Positions 59,708 through 64,000 of a stretch of DNA of 64,000 bases are shown here, piece after piece (positions within the stretch are counted from its first letter, which is position 1; each line of letters opens with the position of its first letter). The translations under genes and the position numbers were made by a program. Origin of the DNA: Buchnera aphidicola (Pterocallis alni) (lineage in GTDB: Bacteria > Pseudomonadota > Gammaproteobacteria > Enterobacterales > Enterobacteriaceae); assembly GCF_964059075.1 (NCBI RefSeq), contig NZ_OZ060377.1:1-64000 (forward strand), in the 5' to 3' direction. The notes beneath the pieces are model-generated. The model searched no databases. It saw only the letters and a list, made by a program, of their open reading frames with translations, and was not told the origin of the DNA.

Positions 59708-59989
59708 ATGAGTAATGAATTGATATCAAATATATTTTTTGAATCTATTAAAGTCATGATAATGTTTTCAGCTCCATTATTATTATCTATTTTATTTACT
59801 GGTTTAACGGTAAGTATTTTACAAACAATTACTCAAATCAATGAATACACATTATCTTTTATTTTAAAGGTTATATCAATATTTTTAGTTTTTATGTTTT
59901 TTGGATCTTGGATAGTGCATATAATTGCTGATTATATGATTCATGTCATTAAAATTATTCCTTCATTGGTTTTTTATGTTCATATATAA
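59708..59989 (+). CDS. fliQ: Flagellar export gate protein FliQ
   Basis: Two-helix gate subunit, 93 residues (E. coli 89). FTGLTVSILQTITQINEYTLSFILK matches the family across its polar loop. ATG at 59708 follows GAGATG. It lies 36 bases after fliP and its end overlaps the fliR start by 14 bases or more. Confidence 0.95.
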   Translation: MSNELISNIFFESIKVMIMFSAPLLLSILFTGLTVSILQTITQINEYTLSFILKVISIFLVFMFFGSWIVHIIADYMIHVIKIIPSLVFYVHI

Positions 59990-60749
59990 ACCATTTCTTT
60001 TAGATTGGAATGCGTTGGTTATTGTAATATTTAGAATTTTTTCAACTATATATATAGTTTCTATATTTGGTGATACTATAGTAGATATTAAAATTAAATT
60101 TTTTTTATCTATATGTATTGCATTATTAATTTTTCCTTTTATTTCATATCATCAAGTTATATTATTATCAATTTTAGGTGTATTAATTTTTATTAAACAA
60201 ATATTTATTGGTTTTTTTATAGGATGGTTAATTAATGTAATATTATCTATAACTATTGTGATGGGTGAAATAATTAGTTTACAAATTGGTTTATCATGTA
60301 TCAATTCATTAAATCTTAGTATTTATATGAATATTTCTACTATATCAAGTTTATTAAACATGTTATTATTGTTATTATTTTTATCAATGAATGGTCATTT
60401 ATTAATTATTTATTTGATTGCTAAAAGTTTTGATTTTATACCAATCAATGATTTTTTATTTAACATACATTATTTATTTTCTTTTATTCAAATTTTTAAC
60501 AAAGTATTTATTTTTGGCGTAATATTATCTTTACCTATCATTATTATTGTATTTTTATTGAATATATTAATTGGTTTTTTAAGTAAAATGTCTTATCCAA
60601 TGTCAGTATTTTATATTGGATTTCCAATTAGTGTTTTATTAAGTATGATGATTTTATTATTTTCTAATGCAATTATTATAAATTCATTAATATATTTAAT
60701 AAAGTATTTATTAAATTTTTTATTATATAGTCTTCGTACTTATAAATAA
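59976..60749 (+). CDS. fliR: Flagellar export gate protein FliR
   Basis: Third core subunit of the export gate, 257 residues from this start (E. coli 261). GEIISLQIGLSCINSLN (E. coli GEIIGLQMGLSFATFVD), LLFLSMNGHLLIIYLIAKSF and FLSKMSYPMSVFYIGFPISV are clear, with at least six membrane segments. The ATG at 59976 overlaps fliQ by 14 bases; an ATG at 59943 is also in frame. The family N-terminus is short, so the later start is favoured. Confidence 0.94.
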   Translation: MFIYKPFLLDWNALVIVIFRIFSTIYIVSIFGDTIVDIKIKFFLSICIALLIFPFISYHQVILLSILGVLIFIKQIFIGFFIGWLINVILSITIVMGEIISLQIGLSCINSLNLSIYMNISTISSLLNMLLLLLFLSMNGHLLIIYLIAKSFDFIPINDFLFNIHYLFSFIQIFNKVFIFGVILSLPIIIIVFLLNILIGFLSKMSYPMSVFYIGFPISVLLSMMILLFSNAIIINSLIYLIKYLLNFLLYSLRTYK

Positions 60750-60758
60750 TAAGAATAT

Positions 60759-60827
60759 TATATGATATATTTATATATTTATTAATTAAAATTTATAATA
60801 TATATAAATATAAAAATATATCATATA
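60759..60827. terminator. AT-rich inverted repeat between fliR and rpmG
   Basis: Perfect 14-bp inverted repeat TTATATGATATATT-type: arms 60759-60772 and 60814-60827 with a 41-base AT loop. It lies between the convergent fliR and rpmG ends, so it could end both transcripts. Only two G/C pairs in the stem, so strength is doubtful. Confidence 0.4.
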
Positions 60828-60844
60828 TATCTTAGATATAAATG

Positions 60845-61012
60845 CTATTTAATTTTTGCTTCATTATATAATATATGTTTTCTAATTTTAGGATCGTATT
60901 TTTTTAAATGCATTTTTTTTTGATTAGATTTTTTATTTTTTGTTGTTGTATAATAATGTTTAGAGCCAGAAGAAGATACGAGTTTTATTTTTTCTCTTTT
61001 ACTTTTAGCCAT
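60845..61012 (-). CDS. rpmG: 50S ribosomal protein L33
   Basis: 55 residues, exactly E. coli length, too short for most frame scans. It begins [20 protein letters not shown] and ends [12 protein letters not shown], closely matching E. coli L33. The start overlaps the rpmB stop by 8 bases (ATGGCTAA), which implies translational coupling. A zinc-free form: no CxxC pairs are present. Confidence 0.96.
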   Translation of the reverse strand: MAKSKREKIKLVSSSGSKHYYTTTKNKKSNQKKMHLKKYDPKIRKHILYNEAKIK

Positions 61013-61232
61013 TTTTATTTCCTTTTTTTATAAAATATTCAATTCCTTTTTTATCAATTATTCTTATTCCTTTTGTTGAAACTTTTAATTTAATAAATTT
61101 TTGGATTTTTGAATGCCAAAATTTTTTATATTGTAAATTAGGTAAAAACTTTTTTTTTGTTGCATTCATAGCATGTGATCTATTATTTCCAAACATAGAT
61201 TTTTTTTTAGTGATAGTACAAATATTAGACAT
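61005..61232 (-). CDS. rpmB: 50S ribosomal protein L28
   Basis: 75 residues (E. coli 78). Starts [27 protein letters not shown], equivalent to E. coli [27 protein letters not shown]. GAGGT lies 6 bases before ATG. In E. coli rpmB-rpmG is one operon; the order and overlap here agree. The two reading frames share 8 bases. Confidence 0.96.
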   Translation of the reverse strand: MSNICTITKKKSMFGNNRSHAMNATKKKFLPNLQYKKFWHSKIQKFIKLKVSTKGIRIIDKKGIEYFIKKGNKNG

Positions 61233-61326
61233 ATATACCTCGTATATTAAATTTAATGGAATTTGAATTATGTATCATGATATTTATTTTATTTTATGGT
61301 CAAATAGATATTGTATTTAACATGAA

Positions 61327-61857
61327 TTATTTTTTAGAGTATTGATAAATTGATTTTTGTATTTCTTGTTTAGCAGATTGTACATCTTCAAAACCAATAA
61401 TTTTAACCCATTTTTTTTTTTCTAAGTCTTTATAATGTTTAAAAAAATGTATAATTTTATCTTTTTGAAATGTTGGTAAATTGTGTATATCGTTAATGTT
61501 GTTATAATTTATACATATATTATTGTGTGGTAGAGCAATAATTTTATTATCTACTCCAGATTCATCAATCATTTTTAATATACCAATTGGTTTACATTGT
61601 ATCACGCATCCTGGTTGTAATGATTCTGAAATAGGAATTAATACATCTAACGGATCTCCATCATCAGATAACGTATTATTAATATAACCATAATTACATG
61701 GATAGATCATTGCGGTAGGTATAAGACGATCAACAAATAATATTTGTGTATTTTTATTAATTTCATATTTGATAGAATGTGTATTATTTGGTATTTCAAT
61801 AATCACATATATATCTTCTGGTATATTTTTTCCAGATGGAATATATTTTAGGTTCAT
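61327..61857 (-). CDS. ppa: Inorganic pyrophosphatase
   Basis: Hydrolyses pyrophosphate from biosynthetic reactions. 176 residues, the E. coli length. YIPSGKNIPEDIYVIIEIP and the metal-binding DDGDPLDVLI are intact; FVDRLIPTAMIYPCNYGYI is conserved. Upstream spacer is 540 bases, long for this genome. Confidence 0.97.
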   Translation of the reverse strand: MNLKYIPSGKNIPEDIYVIIEIPNNTHSIKYEINKNTQILFVDRLIPTAMIYPCNYGYINNTLSDDGDPLDVLIPISESLQPGCVIQCKPIGILKMIDESGVDNKIIALPHNNICINYNNINDIHNLPTFQKDKIIHFFKHYKDLEKKKWVKIIGFEDVQSAKQEIQKSIYQYSKK

Positions 61858-62399
61858 AGAATATCAATTTCATTATAAAATAAATAATATTATTAATATA
61901 TTATATTATAATTATGTTAAATGAAAATATTTTTTATCTTATATATTATATTATACAGTATATTAATTGCTTGATAAATCAATTTATTAAATTAAATATA
62001 TTGATATATATTAAAATATTTTGAATAATTTTTTAATATCTTCTTGATATAATGATATTATTGATTTTTGTGTATATCACATGATTAATTTTTTATGGAA
62101 TAAAGAGATACATCTTGATATATATTTTATATAATCGTGATATGTGTATCAAGTATATATTTAAATATTTTAATTTTTATGAAAATATATTAAATATTTT
62201 TAAACAATTAATTTTAAAATTTATTAAATATTAATGACTTGATTTTATAAAATTTTATTATGATATTTTTATATATTTATATTTTATATATTGTTTTTAT
62301 ATAATATGATAATATTCAATATATTTTCTATGTATGTATTTAAAGTATTTAAGTGTTACATTTATTATTTCCATCTATATAATACAAATCTTAATGTAT
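61858..62399. other. Long AT-rich spacer between ppa and rnpB
   Basis: About 540 bases without a gene. I see no long open frame, tRNA-like fold or strong hairpin. A short inverted repeat CTTGATA ... TATCAAG (about 62113-62150) is the only structure. In relatives additional genes lie near here, so this is probably eroded gene space plus the ppa promoter. Confidence 0.45.
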
Positions 62400-62752
62400 G
62401 TATTTTTTGACCTATAAGCCGGGTTCTGTTGTTAAACAGTCATTTATCTAGGCTAATAATTGCTTATTAGCTCAATCGGTTTACCCAGATTATTAAATAC
62501 GAGCAGTATTATTAATCTTATTTAACCTTTCTCCAGGTGGAGTTTACCATGCTACATTTATTACTAAATGTACGGTGCGCTCTTAACACACCTTTTCACC
62601 CTTACTATTTATTAAAATTTATTAATAAAAGCGGTATATTTTCTGTTGCACTGGTCGTCATAAATTGCCCAGATGTTATCTGGCACCTTGCTCTATGGAG
62701 CCCGGACTTTCCTCTGTTAATTATTTAATTATCAGCGACTGTTTGGTCAAAT
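62400..62752 (-). ncRNA. rnpB: RNase P RNA (M1 RNA, bacterial type A)
   Basis: Catalytic RNA that trims tRNA 5' ends; protein partner rnpA is at 12948. Minus strand: the 5' region has GACCAAACAGTC and the universally conserved GAGGAAAGTCCGGGCTCC; then CAAGGTGCCAG, AGAGCGCACCG, GTAAACTCCACCTGGAG, GCCTAGATAAATGACTG and the terminal CAGAACCCGGCTTATAGGTC are all colinear with E. coli M1. About 353 bases (E. coli 377); ends are estimated to within a few bases. It lies 17 bases from the rsmI stop. Confidence 0.96.
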
Positions 62753-62769
62753 ATATAATAATATATTTT

Positions 62770-63624
62770 TTATTTTTTGTCATGTTGAAATTGATTAATA
62801 GTATATTTATATAAATCATTTTTCTTTATTTTAAAAATTTTAGATATTAATTCTATTGATTTTTTCATAGAAAGATATTTAATTAAAAGATGAAGTGTTT
62901 TTTTTATTTTCGAGGATATGATTTTTTTTTTTTTTTTCTTATGTTTAATTAGCAGTGTTATTTCTCCCTTTTGTCTACATGGATCTTTTTGTAACCATGT
63001 TAATATTTGTATTGATGTCCCATATTTAATTTTTTCCCATTTTTTTGTTATTTCTTTTGCGAACACAATTTTTCTTTTACTTCCTAAAATATTTGTGATA
63101 TCATTAAGGGTATGAATGATTCTATGACAAGATTCGTATAATATAACAGTTGTTTGTTTATTTTTTATTTTTTTAAGAAAATTAATACGTGTGTTTTTTT
63201 TTTTTGGTATAAATCCTGCATAATAAAATGTATTACTTGATAGTCCTGAGGCGCTTAATGCGGTAATTGCTGCGCATGGTCCAGGAATTGGTATTACGGT
63301 TATATTTTCTTTATGACATGTATGGACTAATTCGTATCCTGGATCATTAATAACAGGTGTTCCAGCATTAGAAACTAATGCAATTGTTTTAGTTTTTAAC
63401 AAACTAATGATTTTTTGAGTTTGGTTATTTTCATTATATTTATGAAAAGATATAATAGTATTTTTTATTTTTAATATTTTTAATAAATTATTTGTATATT
63501 TTGTATTTTCAGCTATGATTAAATGCACTGTTTTTAGTATATTTAGTGCTCTATCACTGATATCTTGTATATTTCCTATCGGTGTGGGTACTATATATAG
63601 TATTCCTATATTTTTATTATTCAT
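62770..63624 (-). CDS. rsmI: 16S rRNA (cytidine-1402-2'-O)-methyltransferase RsmI
   Basis: 284 residues (E. coli 286). LYIVPTPIGNIQDISDRAL, GTPVINDPGYELV and PIPGPCAAITALSASGL are typical. Two normally conserved aspartates are asparagine here: AEDTRHT reads AENTKYT and VSDAGTP reads VSNAGTP; both are single G-to-A class changes. A 16-base T run (62922-62937) codes a lysine block near the C-terminal domain. May be less active or relaxed; the frame is open throughout. Confidence 0.93.
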   Translation of the reverse strand: MNNKNIGILYIVPTPIGNIQDISDRALNILKTVHLIIAENTKYTNNLLKILKIKNTIISFHKYNENNQTQKIISLLKTKTIALVSNAGTPVINDPGYELVHTCHKENITVIPIPGPCAAITALSASGLSSNTFYYAGFIPKKKNTRINFLKKIKNKQTTVILYESCHRIIHTLNDITNILGSKRKIVFAKEITKKWEKIKYGTSIQILTWLQKDPCRQKGEITLLIKHKKKKKKIISSKIKKTLHLLIKYLSMKKSIELISKIFKIKKNDLYKYTINQFQHDKK

Positions 63625-63769
63625 ATTTTATTATATTAATAATTTATATTAATTATAGTATATAAATTTTAAAAAGTATTTTAATATAATAAGAAAATAA
63701 TTAATAATATTAATTTTATTATGATAATTACATATTTATAGTACTAATGTATATGAAGGTATGATAATA

Positions 63770-64000
63770 GTGAAAAGAGTAGTAATTACTGGTATAGGTA
63801 TTATATCTAGCATAGGTAATGATAAATTATCAGTACTTAATTCTTTGCAAGCTTTAAAATCAGGTATTACTTTTTCCAAAAGTATGCAAGATTTTGGTAT
63901 GAGAAGTAATGTATGTGGAAATATTTTGTTACCGGAAAAAAAAATGCATCGTTCAAATATAAAATTTATGAGTGATGCTTCATTATATGCATATTTATCG
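63770..64000 (+). CDS. fabB: Beta-ketoacyl-ACP synthase I, N-terminal part (runs off the window)
   Basis: Condensing enzyme of fatty-acid elongation. 77 codons are present: VKRVVITGIGIISSIGN is in register with E. coli MKRAVITGLGIVSSIGN, and FMSDASLYAYLS with FMSDASIYAFLS. GTG at 63770 is chosen because GAAGG (63755-63759) gives normal spacing; an ATG three codons earlier sits directly on that site. The catalytic Cys-His-His lie beyond the window. Confidence 0.93.
   Translation, partial: MKRVVITGIGIISSIGNDKLSVLNSLQALKSGITFSKSMQDFGMRSNVCGNILLPEKKMHRSNIKFMSDASLYAYLS

Noticed and set aside
62537-62728. 63-codon open frame on the plus strand
   Set aside because: It is antisense to the RNase P RNA gene and reflects the higher GC content of that RNA.

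Overview
The window reads as chromosomal DNA of a Buchnera aphidicola-type obligate aphid endosymbiont with a strongly reduced genome. The basis is extreme A+T richness, poly-lysine and poly-asparagine protein drift, near absence of accessory DNA, and a gene order I recognise from Buchnera: mnmG-atpBEFHAGDC / gyrB-dnaN / rpmH-rnpA-yidC-mnmE / groESL-efp-dnaC-rsmD-ftsY-rpoH / metE / purH / rpoCB-rplLJAK-nusG-secE / tRNAs / metF-argGH / rpoD-dnaG-rpsU / tsaD / ribB / crr-ptsI-ptsH / ligA / gltX / fli / rpmGB / ppa / rnpB / rsmI / fabB. Species assignment is inference; no 16S gene is present.

Layout. Bases 1-296 carry three tandem 33-bp repeats in front of mnmG, the classical oriC-proximal position. 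Bases 297-8857 hold mnmG and the whole F1Fo ATP synthase operon. gyrB and dnaN lie on the minus strand, but dnaA, expected between dnaN and rpmH, is missing. Bases 12797-16512 carry rpmH, rnpA, yidC, mnmE and tRNA-Phe. groESL follows a recognisable sigma-32-type promoter; efp, dnaC, rsmD, ftsY and rpoH (sigma-32 itself) come next. metE and purH converge on a strong hairpin. yqhA, a gene I associate with Buchnera plasmids, sits where hupA is expected. Bases 28004-39506 are the RNA polymerase and ribosomal stalk operon, followed by four tRNAs in E. coli thrU-tyrU-glyT-thrT order.

The second half holds metF, argG and argH (argECB not seen), the rpsU-dnaG-rpoD macromolecular synthesis operon, tsaD, ribB, the general PTS genes, ligA, tRNA-Lys and tRNA-Val, gltX, a relic flagellar export set (a FliF cut after its second ring-building motif, 1.3 kb of eroded DNA, then intact fliP, fliQ and fliR), rpmG/rpmB, ppa, the RNase P RNA gene, rsmI and the start of fabB.

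The genes form a minimal housekeeping core (ATP synthesis, replication elongation, transcription, translation, chaperonin, sugar PTS) plus nutrient steps for methionine, arginine, purine and riboflavin. The points most worth a second look are the missing dnaA together with the repeat array at the expected origin, the SctJ-sized FliF kept with the FliPQR gate, chromosomal yqhA, the groEL-efp hairpin region, two Asp-to-Asn changes in RsmI, and long poly-A tracts inside ligA. No phage, insertion sequence or CRISPR array was seen.
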